Of a stretch of DNA of 64,000 nt, positions 27,075 through 36,428 are shown piece by piece. This stretch comes from Paenibacillus tuaregi. GTDB taxonomy: Bacteria > Bacillota > Bacilli > Paenibacillales > Paenibacillaceae. Under the pieces are notes generated by a model. That model searched no databases and was not told the origin of the DNA. It saw nothing but the letters and a program-made list of their open reading frames with translations. The stretch covers positions 4,304,934 to 4,368,933 of the forward strand of contig NZ_LT575476.1 of NCBI RefSeq assembly GCF_900086655.1. Reading direction: 5' to 3'. The position numbers and the translations under genes were made by a program. Each line of letters begins with the position of its first letter. Within the stretch, counting starts at the first letter, position 1.

Positions 27075-28757
27075 ATGAAATTAGTACGCGGAGCTGTTGG
27101 AAAGTGGAAAATGAAAACTGCTGCCGGGCTCGTTGCCCTAAGTCTATTGCTCCCTTGGAATGCCACTCATACTTATGCAACCAGTGCAGCCGAACCTTCC
27201 ATCGCTTGGACCGTCCAGCAGACTACGGAAGGAACGCCTAGAGAAGCAGTACATACTCAAGATGGTGGCTTTGCCCTGCTACAGGTGACTAAGACCGGAT
27301 ACAATCTTACCAAGACAAATGATCAAGGCACCATCCTCTGGTCACGCTCCATAACTCCAGAGCTGCCTCCGGTTCAGAACTTTGAAAGGTATCTGTCCAG
27401 TGAGGCCTATCTTCAGGAAACACCGGATGGCAGACTTGTTATTTTTGGTGCCAATGACTGGTATAAAATAACGGAATTCTTCACAATCACAACGAATTCA
27501 GACGGAAGCTCCCCAAGCACCAAGATCTTGTCCTCGAACCGGTACGGCAAACTGACAAGTGCAAAGGTTACACCTGACGGAGGTTATATTCTAACAGCAG
27601 ATGTCGAGAGAAATATGAAACAAGTTATCACCGTTAAGAAATTCAACTCAGCAGCGGAATTATTTTGGGAGAAATACATTTCATATAATCAGCTAGGTAA
27701 TATTCATCAATTGCAAGTAACGGATGACGGGTACCTGCTGAGTGGTTACAGTAAAGGAGATTTCAATGAGCCGCGCAATTGGACTCTCACCAAGCTGGGC
27801 CCAAGCGGAGAAGAACTATGGAACCGGAGCAATCCGGAGTTGTTTCCACCACACAGCCGGACCATTGAAGGTCCCGATCATAACTTGATTAATGTCCGTG
27901 TACAAGGTGACACCCTCCAGGCAGCCAAGATTTCTCCAGACCTTCAGGTGGTATGGACCAAGGACATTCTTGATGGAAAAGAAATTACAGTGGAGGATGT
28001 CCAGTTCTCTGCCAATGGGCAGCTGCTTATCGGAGGGAATATTCAAACAGATCTTAATGTGAGTGATGAATACGTTGCTCAGCTCGGTGGGGATGGAAGC
28101 TTGGGATGGTTCAAAAACATCGGCGAAGCTCCAGCGGAGGAGAAACTAAAACAACTGCTGCCGCTAGCAAACGGGGATTTGGCCACGTATGGAACCAAGG
28201 ATCAATCCGGATATCTGGTGAAGCTGTCCAGGCAGGGGAATTCCGATCCACAAGATCAGCTTAGTCTCGACTCCAGTGAATACAGTCTGATCCCTGGAGA
28301 TTCACTGGATGTAAGACTGGCACTGCAAGGTCCGGGGGGAAGTTCAGAAGACATTACATCAAAGGGCAGCTACTACATCGAAGATCCTCAAATCGCCACG
28401 GTGGATACGGCTGGCAATATTACTGGGATCAAACCGGGACAGACAAAGCTTACCGCCACCTATCAAGGCTTGAACGTAAGCTCTACGGTGGTTGTATATC
28501 GTACTGTTGTTCAAGACCTGAAGTTGGATTCTGAAGAGTACAGCCTTTTGCCCGGGCAGACACTGGATGTTCATTTGACGGTGAACGAAAAGGGAAAAAT
28601 CAAGGAGGTTACCTCCAAAGGAACATTCCGTACAGATAACGCCAAGGTTGCCGTAGTGGACAGTGAAGGTAATCTTACGGCAGTTGGACACGGGGAGACC
28701 GTGCTGACTGCGACCTATCAGGGAGCTGAGATTCAAGCCAAGGTGACCGTGTATTGA
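27075..28757 (+). CDS. Secreted protein with two C-terminal Ig-like (Big_2) domains
   Basis: A protein of 560 residues from the ATG behind TTAGGAGTGATCGC. A signal peptide is clear (AAGLVALSLLLPWN, then TYATSAAE near residue 40). The middle (50-385) has repeated short phrases such as TPDGGYIL and VTDDGYLLSG that suggest a beta-propeller. Two tandem Big_2 modules end the protein (about 397-475 and 480-560), each with LDSxEYSLxPGxxLDVxL, VTAT-type and ATYQG phrases. Such proteins bind surfaces or glycans. It has no SLH or LPXTG anchor. The ribosome site lies just beyond element 2, whose insertion could affect expression. Confidence 0.82.
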   Translation: MKLVRGAVGKWKMKTAAGLVALSLLLPWNATHTYATSAAEPSIAWTVQQTTEGTPREAVHTQDGGFALLQVTKTGYNLTKTNDQGTILWSRSITPELPPVQNFERYLSSEAYLQETPDGRLVIFGANDWYKITEFFTITTNSDGSSPSTKILSSNRYGKLTSAKVTPDGGYILTADVERNMKQVITVKKFNSAAELFWEKYISYNQLGNIHQLQVTDDGYLLSGYSKGDFNEPRNWTLTKLGPSGEELWNRSNPELFPPHSRTIEGPDHNLINVRVQGDTLQAAKISPDLQVVWTKDILDGKEITVEDVQFSANGQLLIGGNIQTDLNVSDEYVAQLGGDGSLGWFKNIGEAPAEEKLKQLLPLANGDLATYGTKDQSGYLVKLSRQGNSDPQDQLSLDSSEYSLIPGDSLDVRLALQGPGGSSEDITSKGSYYIEDPQIATVDTAGNITGIKPGQTKLTATYQGLNVSSTVVVYRTVVQDLKLDSEEYSLLPGQTLDVHLTVNEKGKIKEVTSKGTFRTDNAKVAVVDSEGNLTAVGHGETVLTATYQGAEIQAKVTVY

Positions 28758-28765
28758 TGATTGGG

Positions 28766-28796
28766 AAGGGGGCCGTCCTGTGGGAACGGCCCCCTG
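28766..28796 (+). terminator. Terminator of the Big_2 gene
   Basis: GGGGGCCGT (28768-28776) pairs with ACGGCCCCC (28786-28794). The downstream T stretch is short. It lies between convergent genes. Confidence 0.7.
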
Positions 28797-28835
28797 ATTT
28801 GTATCCATATTAAGTGGATGAATAAGAAGATTCAC

Positions 28836-29168
28836 TTATTTATTCATATTGACTGAGGGTACGTAACTTTGAGCTGGCTCTAGCATGATCTCAATGGTCC
28901 CCGTATTCTGGTTCCATTTCATACTCCCACCCAGAGATTTGGCTAGCTCTTGAGCAGAGTTGTATCTGCGCCCCCGGAAAATAATCCCACCCTCATCTGC
29001 TGTGGTATAATCCACCCTCGAACCGTTGATTGTCAGTAGGGCTTTATTATTCTGGTCGATGTTCTTGTTATGAATCGTACTGACAATATGGACTACAGTG
29101 CCAACCACTACAATGGCCAAGCATGTGCCGATCAACCCAAGCAGCCTTTGGATTAGCCGATTGTTCAT
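28836..29168 (-). CDS. Small membrane-anchored protein with copper amine oxidase N-terminal-like domain
   Basis: A protein of 110 residues; the start is uncertain between ATG at 29168 and GTG two codons upstream, both behind GGGAGG. An N-terminal membrane segment (about 8-30) precedes an outside part containing ALLTINGSRVDY, GIIFRGRRYNSAQELAKSLG and MKWNQNTGTIEI. This pattern resembles the stalk-like copper amine oxidase N-terminal fold common in Paenibacillus surface proteins. Function unknown. Confidence 0.6.
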   Translation of the reverse strand: MNNRLIQRLLGLIGTCLAIVVVGTVVHIVSTIHNKNIDQNNKALLTINGSRVDYTTADEGGIIFRGRRYNSAQELAKSLGGSMKWNQNTGTIEIMLEPAQSYVPSVNMNK

Positions 29169-29291
29169 GCACACCGTTCCTCCCGAAGCTAGTAATCTCA
29201 CTTTAATATTATACCAGTAACCCGATTGAGGATGGTAACAAAATGGAGACAGCACCATTCTTCAGATTAAACGAATGACCATAAGGAGTTA

Positions 29292-29528
29292 TTATTTCTT
29301 GACCTTCTTAAAAGTAGCGTGTCTATTAATGGAAGCTCCGTCTGACACTTTGACCTGGTTAAGCGTTCCATTATAGGTTGTTAAGTCAAGCTGGATGTCT
29401 GTGAAGCCCTCGTACTCTACATTCTTGGCAATTTCTTTAAGACGGTTATTGGTGAACCAATCGTCATAAATGATATAGTCCTTATTCTTGTCATAGCTGA
29501 TGATCTTGAATTTGAAGCGGGCCATCAT
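29292..29528 (-). CDS. Hypothetical small cytoplasmic protein (78 aa)
   Basis: The start is one of two adjacent ATGs behind GAAGGGAAC. The product is polar, with Tyr/Lys/Asp-rich strands (FKFKIISYDKNKDYIIYDDW) and a basic end (RHATFKKVKK). There is no signal peptide or membrane segment. No family was recognised. It lies 55 bp downstream of a 49-residue secreted peptide gene on the same strand, so the two may be co-transcribed. Confidence 0.5.
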   Translation of the reverse strand: MMARFKFKIISYDKNKDYIIYDDWFTNNRLKEIAKNVEYEGFTDIQLDLTTYNGTLNQVKVSDGASINRHATFKKVKK

Positions 29529-29583
29529 AAAGAAGTTCCCTTCTCCCATAGAAGCCGTGGATGGCTCGGAAGATTAGTTGTTC

Positions 29584-29733
29584 TTATCGCATGACCCAGG
29601 GATCTTTAGAAGCATCATTCTTCTCTTGTTCGATAGCTGGTGTACTTGAAGCCGTGGCGATAAGTGAAGTAGTTCCTATGGATGCAGTTACAAATGACAA
29701 AACGGCAAGGGATGTTATAACAAATTTTTTCAT
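29584..29733 (-). CDS. Small secreted peptide (49 aa)
   Basis: The ATG follows GAGGAGAG. A textbook signal peptide (MKKFVITSLAVLSFVTASIG, then SLIATASS) leaves a mature part of roughly 20-25 residues ending KDPWVMR. It is too short for an enzyme. It could be a signalling (Phr-like) peptide or a secreted effector, but no Rap-type receptor gene is adjacent. The downstream 78-aa gene is its only obvious partner. Confidence 0.55.
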   Translation of the reverse strand: MKKFVITSLAVLSFVTASIGTTSLIATASSTPAIEQEKNDASKDPWVMR

Positions 29734-29901
29734 CTTCTCTCCTCTTTCCATGCTTATTTGTAAGGATACTGGGGTTGATAGTCCCATTTCTAGCACCTTA
29801 AATAACAGGACCTATTAACTATATTCGGGGACGTATTAGCATAGAAAATTCGAAAAAATTGTCGTATTTTTATATTTATACATTTCTCAGACACCAATAT
29901 T

Positions 29902-31152
29902 TCATTTAGGAATGTAAAACGAAAAGGTTTTTCCATTAATCCCGATATTAGCCCCATTATCCACAATTTCATCTACATAAAATTTATTTATTGTACTAAC
30001 TGTCCAGTATGTTTTCTCTATACCCTTCTTAAAAAAATGTTCTTTAGATATCATTCCGTAATCTGGAAGTACAGTAAGTCCATATTTACTAATTGTTCCA
30101 CTCTTGAAACCTGGAAGCTGCAAGTATTCTTTTGATGAAGCGTTCAAATAAGTATCCGCATCCATATTTGCTACATTTGAATTCAAGGATGCCTCTACAA
30201 ATACCTGATAATTCTTTTCGTTAATATGTGAACGATACTCATAATTTTGATCTAAAAACATTTTTCCATATAAATTCTTAATATTCCCCAAATCGTTTGC
30301 ATTTGCAATAATGAAATGATTTAGTCGTATGCTCCCAACATTGCTCCTCAACTTATAAGGTTGATTTCTAATTCTTGAAAAGTTGGCTTCAATTCCATCA
30401 AGATCAACCCCATACTTATACCCCATACTAATCACATTCGTCCCTGTCAGCCCCACTTCACGGAACTCCTTCAAATCCTGGAACGCATCCGGTTTCTTGT
30501 CTTGGATCGACTCAAATCTTCGCAGGATCACCGCGGCCTCTGCCCGGGTGGTTGTCTGGTTTGGAGCGAATCGGCCATCCGGGTAACCGGTCATTAAATG
30601 GGTACCCATAGCCACGGATACATAAGGATAGTCTTCCTTATTCAAACCGCCCTTGTAGTACTCGGCCACCGGCACAAGCGTATCTGCAGTATCCGACAGC
30701 GCCTTCTTGAAATCTTCGTCCTTGGCTGCAAGGCCGGAAGATACCCACTTGGCCAGCTCTCTACGAGTCAGCGGCGTATCTGGATTGAAGCCATTCGGAT
30801 AATCCGATGGCAGAATAAATCCTTTACTTACCGCCGTGTTCACTTCATTCTGGCTCCAGCCTGGAATGCTGCTGAATCCAGTCTCTCCTTTATCCTCTGT
30901 ATTGTTGGAGGCCCTAGCTAATATGGCTGCGAACTCCGCTCGGCTGATTGTTGCGTTCGGGTTAAATTTACTGTTCGTGTCGCCTTTCATGTACCCTTTG
31001 GCGGCCACATATTCAATATCCGACTTAGCCCAAGCGGGCAGGCTGTCTTTGAAGGCTGCTGTGCCTTCAGCCGCTGCTCTGGCTGTAACTCCGAATGCAC
31101 CACTTAGAGTCACAACACTTGCAAATAATGCAACTGCTAGCTTTTTACTCAT
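29902..31152 (-). CDS. Secreted protein with three S-layer homology (SLH) domains
   Basis: A protein of 416 residues. The signal peptide is MSKKLAVALFASVVTLSGAF with a cut near ARAAAEG. Three SLH modules fill about residues 32-215: FKDSLPAWAKSDIEYVAAKG, SIPGWSQNEVNTAVSKGFIL and VPVAEYYKGGLNKEDYPYVS, with TISRAEFAAILAR, LTRRELAKWV and TTRAEAAVILRR as the second halves. They anchor the protein to pyruvylated wall polymer. The C-terminal 200 residues match nothing I recognise. The start follows GAGAGGATGAGG. Confidence 0.88.
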   Translation of the reverse strand: MSKKLAVALFASVVTLSGAFGVTARAAAEGTAAFKDSLPAWAKSDIEYVAAKGYMKGDTNSKFNPNATISRAEFAAILARASNNTEDKGETGFSSIPGWSQNEVNTAVSKGFILPSDYPNGFNPDTPLTRRELAKWVSSGLAAKDEDFKKALSDTADTLVPVAEYYKGGLNKEDYPYVSVAMGTHLMTGYPDGRFAPNQTTTRAEAAVILRRFESIQDKKPDAFQDLKEFREVGLTGTNVISMGYKYGVDLDGIEANFSRIRNQPYKLRSNVGSIRLNHFIIANANDLGNIKNLYGKMFLDQNYEYRSHINEKNYQVFVEASLNSNVANMDADTYLNASSKEYLQLPGFKSGTISKYGLTVLPDYGMISKEHFFKKGIEKTYWTVSTINKFYVDEIVDNGANIGINGKTFSFYIPK

Positions 31153-31510
31153 AGAACCTCATCCTCTCAAGTTGTACCTTCTGTTAAATTCATCCTTCCA
31201 AATGACTACGCCACCCCTATCTATAGTCCCGTACGTACCTGGGCGAATAAGAAATACAGGAATATTATACTAGTACGGATTTGAAAAATTTGTCGTTTTG
31301 TGTTGAATTAAGAACTAATTCCTAATAGGACTTTCACTTTCCCTTGAGGAACCGAGTCTATAAATTTGAGGTATGCATAGAGTGTGATTCATGCTGAACA
31401 GGAGCTACCCATAAGCAGCTCCTGTTTGGTGTGTTATTTATTTTTCGCCTATGTTAAAAACGCTAGTCCCCTAATCTCCATTGGTTTATTACTTTACTCT
31501 GACATCCGCA
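31153..31510. other. Intergenic stretch, no gene
   Basis: About 360 bp. It must hold the SLH gene promoter. A hairpin (ACAGGAGCT with AGCTCCTGT, 31397-31425) is present without a U tract on either side. Confidence 0.4.
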
Positions 31511-31640
31511 TACTAAATATGCACCGCCCATTCCAGCCTCCAAAACATCCTCCACCGACTATCTGGAGAACATGCTTGGTTACTCGAAAGAGGAGTGCAT
31601 AATTGTTGTAAACCCATATCTCATATCTATCTGGTATTTC
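31511..31640 (+). pseudogene. Possible remnant of a PAS-domain protein
   Basis: On the plus strand a short open stretch reads SSTDYLENMLGYSKEECI, which looks like the N-terminal helix of a PAS domain. There is no ribosome site, start or continuing domain, and the frame then runs into the 3' end of the yerC-like gene on the other strand. The call rests on one phrase only. Confidence 0.3.
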
Positions 31641-31646
31641 AAAGAG

Positions 31647-31958
31647 TTACTCGGAGCTAGAGTCTCCCTGTTCCTGCATTCGTCTGAAAATAACATCATA
31701 ACTATCGTTCCCGTGATATAACGAACGTTTGACACGCGAGATGGTAGCCGAGCTTGCACTCGCCTCCTCCTCGATCTCGCAATACGTTTTATGGTTATAC
31801 AGCATTTTTGCTACCTGGAAACGCTGCATTAATGTTTTGATCTCGTTGACCGTACATAGATCGTCAAAGAAAGCATAACATTCCTCAATTGACTCTAAGG
31901 TTAGAATCCCCTGGAAAAAGTCATCCAGCGCATTTCCTTTCAGTTCATTAATTAGCAT
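31647..31958 (-). CDS. yerC: TrpR-like YerC/YecD family regulator
   Basis: A protein of 103 residues from the ATG behind GGGGGAGG; an upstream in-frame ATG lacks a ribosome site. The helix-turn-helix region CTVNEIKTLMQRFQVAKMLY then YCEIEEEASASSATISRVKR is diagnostic of the TrpR-related YerC/YecD proteins. The ligand is not known in these proteins. It stands directly downstream of the probable tyrosine decarboxylation cluster, on the same strand; a regulatory link to aromatic amino acids would be speculation. Confidence 0.88.
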   Translation of the reverse strand: MLINELKGNALDDFFQGILTLESIEECYAFFDDLCTVNEIKTLMQRFQVAKMLYNHKTYCEIEEEASASSATISRVKRSLYHGNDSYDVIFRRMQEQGDSSSE

Positions 31959-32122
31959 AGTGATAGCCTCCCCCGATGGTGACTGTTCTTCGTACATTAT
32001 AAATACAATATTGCTTACTTACTATGACTTATTCTTATATAGATAACGATCTATATTTAAGAAAGGCCCGGCACACAAAGGCAAACACCGAAGGACTGCT
32101 TTTCCATGCCGGACAGAAAAGC

Positions 32123-33496
32123 TCAGCTTGGTTGATACACCTTGTGCGGCTTCAGGAATCCGTACAGGATGTTGAGGACCGGAGCGGCAATGCAAAAGAT
32201 TGCAAATGGTAAGTATTCGAGCGTTGAAACTCCCAAGGTTCCGGTGATGAATACACCGCTAACCCCCCAAGGAATAAGAGCGTTAAAGGCAGCGCCCGCA
32301 TTGGCGACAATCCTCGACATATCTCTTCGCGGAAGATGAATCTTATCGAACTGAGGCTTAAACGCTTCTCCCGGTAAAATTATGGACAAATATTGCTCCC
32401 CGAGGAGAAGATTAATTCCCATGGAGCTTACGGCTGTCATTAGTATGAGTTTACCCTCGGTACTTACAAAATCAGAAATTCGGGCGATTAAGGTGCCGAT
32501 AATTCTCAATTCAACAAGCAATCCGCCGAGTGCCAGTGCAAGCAGAATCAACGATACCGACCACATCATGCTTTGGATGCCGCCGCGGGAGAGCAGCTTG
32601 TCCACGCTGTTTACGCCGGTGCCCGACACATAACCATCCTGCATCAGCTTGGATAATTCGAGGAAGCTGGTGTGAGGATGATACATAAATAGAACCCCAA
32701 TAGTACAGGCGATGCATAGCAGTAACGTAGGTATAGCGGGAACTTTCCGCCAAGCACAAAGAAATAGGACCAGTACCGGAATGAGTGTAACAGGTGAAAT
32801 GACAAAGGAAGATTTCAAAGTGTTCACCAACTCATGAATCTGATCACCTGTGGACAAGACATTTGAATGCCCAGCAACAATAAAGAACAGAAGCGAGATT
32901 AGAGCGGCTGGAGCAACAACCCGTAAAATATACCGGATATGCGCAAATAAATCAACTTCGGCAATCGCCGATGCCAAGTTGGTGGTGTCGGACAGCGGGG
33001 AAATATTGTTCCCGAGAAATGCGCCGGAGATGATGGCGCCTGTGGTAATCGCCGGATCATAACCCATGATCTGTCCCATGCCGAAAAAAGCAATGCCCAC
33101 TGTAGATATCGTGGTAAAAGAACTGCCTACCGTAACCCCTACAAGCGCACAAATGACGAACACAGAAGGTAAGAAAAATTGGGCCGACAATATGCCGAAT
33201 CCATATACCATAATGGTAGGAATCGTTCCGGCTGCAATCCACACGCTGACCAAAGCCCCAATAAGCATAAAGATCAGGATGGGGATGAGTCCGGGGGTAA
33301 TCCCATTTTGAAGGCCTTTGTGAATCCGATCCCAGGAAAACCCTTTGATTTTAGCAAAGACAATAATCACGCCAAGGGAAATAAGAATAGGGATTTGCGG
33401 GTCCATGCCCATAACGATAATGCAAACTCCGATAATCGCTAACAACACCACTAAGAGAAACAGACTTTCTTTAAGTGTTACCTCTTCTTTTTTCAT
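32123..33496 (-). CDS. nhaC: NhaC-family antiporter, last gene of the probable tyrosine decarboxylation cluster
   Basis: A protein of 457 residues with about 11-12 hydrophobic segments. Family phrases are GVTVGSSFTTISTVGIAFFG, GAFLGNNISPLSDTTNLASA and NLLLGEQYLSIILPGEAF. NhaC proteins exchange Na+ for protons or organic cations. In Enterococcus and Lactobacillus an nhaC gene lies at the end of the tyrosine decarboxylase operon, as here. Ribosome site TAAGGAG. It follows pdxK with a 71-bp gap. Confidence 0.9.
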   Translation of the reverse strand: MKKEEVTLKESLFLLVVLLAIIGVCIIVMGMDPQIPILISLGVIIVFAKIKGFSWDRIHKGLQNGITPGLIPILIFMLIGALVSVWIAAGTIPTIMVYGFGILSAQFFLPSVFVICALVGVTVGSSFTTISTVGIAFFGMGQIMGYDPAITTGAIISGAFLGNNISPLSDTTNLASAIAEVDLFAHIRYILRVVAPAALISLLFFIVAGHSNVLSTGDQIHELVNTLKSSFVISPVTLIPVLVLFLCAWRKVPAIPTLLLCIACTIGVLFMYHPHTSFLELSKLMQDGYVSGTGVNSVDKLLSRGGIQSMMWSVSLILLALALGGLLVELRIIGTLIARISDFVSTEGKLILMTAVSSMGINLLLGEQYLSIILPGEAFKPQFDKIHLPRRDMSRIVANAGAAFNALIPWGVSGVFITGTLGVSTLEYLPFAIFCIAAPVLNILYGFLKPHKVYQPS

Positions 33497-33567
33497 AAGC
33501 CGAACTCCTTATCTGCAATGACACTGTGTCATTCCTAAATCACAATAGCGGGGCCAGATACATGCTG

Positions 33568-34401
33568 TTACGAGTTCAGTCGCTGCTCAGCCTTATTGTA
33601 GGCACCATGCCATACCGGCCCCACAAAAGAATTGAAAGCAAATCCATTCTTAATCCCTTCAGTTACGAATGCCTTTGCTCTGGCAACGGCGTCTATTACC
33701 GTCAAACCCTTGGCAAGACCAGCCGTAATAGCAGCGGCAAATGTGCACCCTGCTCCATGGTTATAACTTGTCTCCAGTTTGGTTTCCTTGAATAGAGTAA
33801 ACTCGGAACCATCGAACAGGAGATCCATAGCCTGGTCACCTTCAACAGACTTCCCGCCTTTGATCACGACATGCTTCGCGCCAAGCTCATAAATGATCCG
33901 GGCAGCTTCTTTCATGTCCTTCAACGTGCTGATGCTGCGCATTCCCGCCAACTGCCCCGCTTCAAATAAATTTGGGGTAACCACGGTTGCCCGAGGAACA
34001 AGAAGCTTGCGAATAGCTGCTCCATTCTCAGGCTGAAGGACTTCGTTCTCCCCTTTGCACACCATCACGGGATCGATTACAATGTTTGGAATTGCGTGCT
34101 TGTCGATCGTTTCACTCAGCAATTCTATAATTTCAATGGAACCCAGCATGCCGGTCTTCATGGCATCCAGGGAACTTCCAGAAAGTACGGTTTTCAGCTG
34201 CTGTTCGACCTGATAGGTATTTACCGGATAGACGGCATGATTCCAGCCCTGATCAGGGTCCATGGTGACAATAGAGGTAATTGCAGTTAAACCGAATGTC
34301 CCATATTCCTGAAAAGTCTTCAGATCTGCCTGCAGTCCTGCTCCTCCGCTCGAATCCGAACCCGCAACGGTCAAAACCCTTTTAATCGCTTTGTCTGCCA
34401 T
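33568..34401 (-). CDS. pdxK: Pyridoxal/pyridoxine kinase (PdxK/ThiD-like)
   Basis: A protein of 277 residues from the ATG behind AAGGAGCACCG. Ribokinase-superfamily motifs are VAGSDSSGGAGLQADLKTFQ, VIDPVMVCKGENEVL, VTPNLFEAGQLAG and the anion hole TSYNHGAGCTFAAAITAGLA. Sequence is closest in my memory to the Bacillus PdxK, a ThiD-like enzyme that phosphorylates B6 vitamers. A true HMP kinase cannot be excluded. Between a PLP-dependent decarboxylase and nhaC, its natural role would be to supply PLP to the decarboxylase. That is inference from position. Confidence 0.85.
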   Translation of the reverse strand: MADKAIKRVLTVAGSDSSGGAGLQADLKTFQEYGTFGLTAITSIVTMDPDQGWNHAVYPVNTYQVEQQLKTVLSGSSLDAMKTGMLGSIEIIELLSETIDKHAIPNIVIDPVMVCKGENEVLQPENGAAIRKLLVPRATVVTPNLFEAGQLAGMRSISTLKDMKEAARIIYELGAKHVVIKGGKSVEGDQAMDLLFDGSEFTLFKETKLETSYNHGAGCTFAAAITAGLAKGLTVIDAVARAKAFVTEGIKNGFAFNSFVGPVWHGAYNKAEQRLNS

Positions 34402-34484
34402 TTTCGGTGCTCCTTGTGAGTAATTGGAGTACGTAAGGCAGCAGCAACCTGCTGCCTTATGCACCCGCTAATGTTATGAGTTGA

Positions 34485-36350
34485 TTATTCGTTCATCGCG
34501 TGAGTCAGATTTTCCTGAATAGCTTCCTCCAGCTCGGCTGCATAGTAATCGAACACCTCTGGATCATGAGCATATGGGGACAATGCACATGCGCGGAGGA
34601 TCGTTACCTTCTCAACACGCTCCCATTCTTCCTTAGTGAATCCCAGACTCTGTACGTACTCCAGCGGGCTGTTGCCATAATCCGGGATAGCAAAGTCAGT
34701 ATGTGACGTAAAGAACTTGTTGCCGTACAGATCGCCCTTCACATAAGAGGAATAATCGAAGAAGTCATGGTTCAGCTTGTTCGTTACCTCCAGGTCCGTA
34801 TTTCCTTCCACATTGAACACATAGTCAACCATGTTGAAATCCGGCTTGGCCAGTGGATAAGCAGTAATGGTTTTACCGTTCACATTGAACTTCTTGCCCT
34901 TCAAGAAGTTGTAGAAGCGGAATGCGCCCTCGATGCTGGCCCCCATCAATTTGCCGTATCCGGTCACGTTCAGCGGCAATACTCTGTGAGCAGTCCACAC
35001 TGCAGCTGCGGTAGCGCCTGCTTTGGAGCCTTCCATGATGTAAGCGCCGAGCAGTGCCGGAATGTCTGCACCTTTCTCGAATACGTAAGTGGCAAAGTAG
35101 GAAATCGCATCACGCATGCGGATATCTCTGATGACGATGGCGCCTGCGGCGTAAGGGATGTAGCCCATTTTGTGCGGGTCAATCGTAATCGATTCCACTT
35201 GGCTCATGGCTTTGAAGGCGTTGTATACGTCATCGGTAAGCCATTGTTCCTTCAGCTTCATATCTGTGAACACATGATTTCTTTCGTACACTTCGTCAAT
35301 TTGGTCATAATCAATGAACTGATCATTTTCGTCTAGGAAAATGGACCGGGCATATCCGCCGTAAGCCGCATCAACGTGAATATAGAAGTAAATGCCTTCT
35401 CTTCTCAGCTTCTCGCGCAGAGCTACGATTTTGTGAATATGGTCGATCTGGCCTTCTTCTGTACTTCCGACAACACCTACGACTCCAAGTACCGGAATAT
35501 GCTGAGCAGCCAACTCGCGGATTCTAGCTTCCAGCTTGGCAATATCCATGTGATAGCTGCTGTCGACATCCACGGCTTCAACGGCATCCAGGCCTACACC
35601 GAGAACATCCCCTGCCTTCAGCCAGGAATAGTGTTTCGTTTGCGGAATGAGCCATTTGCCCAATTTCGGAAGATGGTAACCGCCGCGAGCGGATCTCGAT
35701 TTAATTTCGTCCAGCTTCTCAGGGAGCTGGTCCATGATATCCAGAATCTCTTCCGTTGACATGTTCAGGAGCTCCCACTCGGATTTTCCTTGTACATACT
35801 CAGGAGCAATCTCACGAATGGCCAGCGGCAGGGATTTCATGTTGCGGGCGTACCACAGTCCTTCAAAGTTGGCGATTGAACCGTCGGCACAAATATGCCC
35901 CCAGCTTGCGCCGGCTTTGTAGCTCATCATTTTGCACAATTGATGTCCGACTTCCTCTTCCATTTGTGAGGTGCCCGGGGACGATTCATAAGCTACGTTA
36001 TTGCCGTTCCATAACATCGCAGCCGAATAAGCGATAATTGCCGGCATCAGGGTCTCGGAATTCATATGGCCCCAGAAGCGTCCAGCGGTATGCCATGGCA
36101 TAGATTGTGAACGCAGCTTGCAGGATAGTTCATTAAATACGCTGCGCATATGATTCGAGGTATCTTGGAAGCTTTGTTTGCTTTTATCAAAAGGCGTGAT
36201 CACCGGCATGTCCTTGGTTTGGTAATTTTGGCGCCAGCCCACGTGCTCGTCCACCATCTTAAGCAGCACTTCTTTGAAGAGATCCACGTTCTCCCCTTTA
36301 TGTCCTAGGAACAAAGCTTTCAGGTCGATTTCTGGAATTTGATAACTCAT
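34485..36350 (-). CDS. tdcA: Probable tyrosine decarboxylase (PLP-dependent, group II)
   Basis: A protein of 621 residues, the length of enterococcal TyrDC. PLP-binding motifs are [13 protein letters not shown] (H240), [14 protein letters not shown] (D327) and the Schiff-base lysine K394 in [13 protein letters not shown]. Long stretches such as [32 protein letters not shown] and [14 protein letters not shown] are as I recall them from Enterococcus and Lactobacillus TdcA. It converts tyrosine to tyramine and CO2, consuming a proton. Upstream is a permease, downstream pdxK and nhaC, which completes a decarboxylation and antiport system. Ribosome site CAGGAGG. Confidence 0.85.
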   Translation of the reverse strand: MSYQIPEIDLKALFLGHKGENVDLFKEVLLKMVDEHVGWRQNYQTKDMPVITPFDKSKQSFQDTSNHMRSVFNELSCKLRSQSMPWHTAGRFWGHMNSETLMPAIIAYSAAMLWNGNNVAYESSPGTSQMEEEVGHQLCKMMSYKAGASWGHICADGSIANFEGLWYARNMKSLPLAIREIAPEYVQGKSEWELLNMSTEEILDIMDQLPEKLDEIKSRSARGGYHLPKLGKWLIPQTKHYSWLKAGDVLGVGLDAVEAVDVDSSYHMDIAKLEARIRELAAQHIPVLGVVGVVGSTEEGQIDHIHKIVALREKLRREGIYFYIHVDAAYGGYARSIFLDENDQFIDYDQIDEVYERNHVFTDMKLKEQWLTDDVYNAFKAMSQVESITIDPHKMGYIPYAAGAIVIRDIRMRDAISYFATYVFEKGADIPALLGAYIMEGSKAGATAAAVWTAHRVLPLNVTGYGKLMGASIEGAFRFYNFLKGKKFNVNGKTITAYPLAKPDFNMVDYVFNVEGNTDLEVTNKLNHDFFDYSSYVKGDLYGNKFFTSHTDFAIPDYGNSPLEYVQSLGFTKEEWERVEKVTILRACALSPYAHDPEVFDYYAAELEEAIQENLTHAMNE

Positions 36351-36428
36351 GTTAAGTCCTCCTGTTGAACGTGTATGGTGTAAGTAAGATTGAAATCATA
36401 AATCAATGAAACAAAAAACTTTGTGAAA

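Noticed and set aside
31396..31427. Hairpin that could be a terminator
   Set aside because: There is no U tract on either strand and no gene ends near it on the plus strand.
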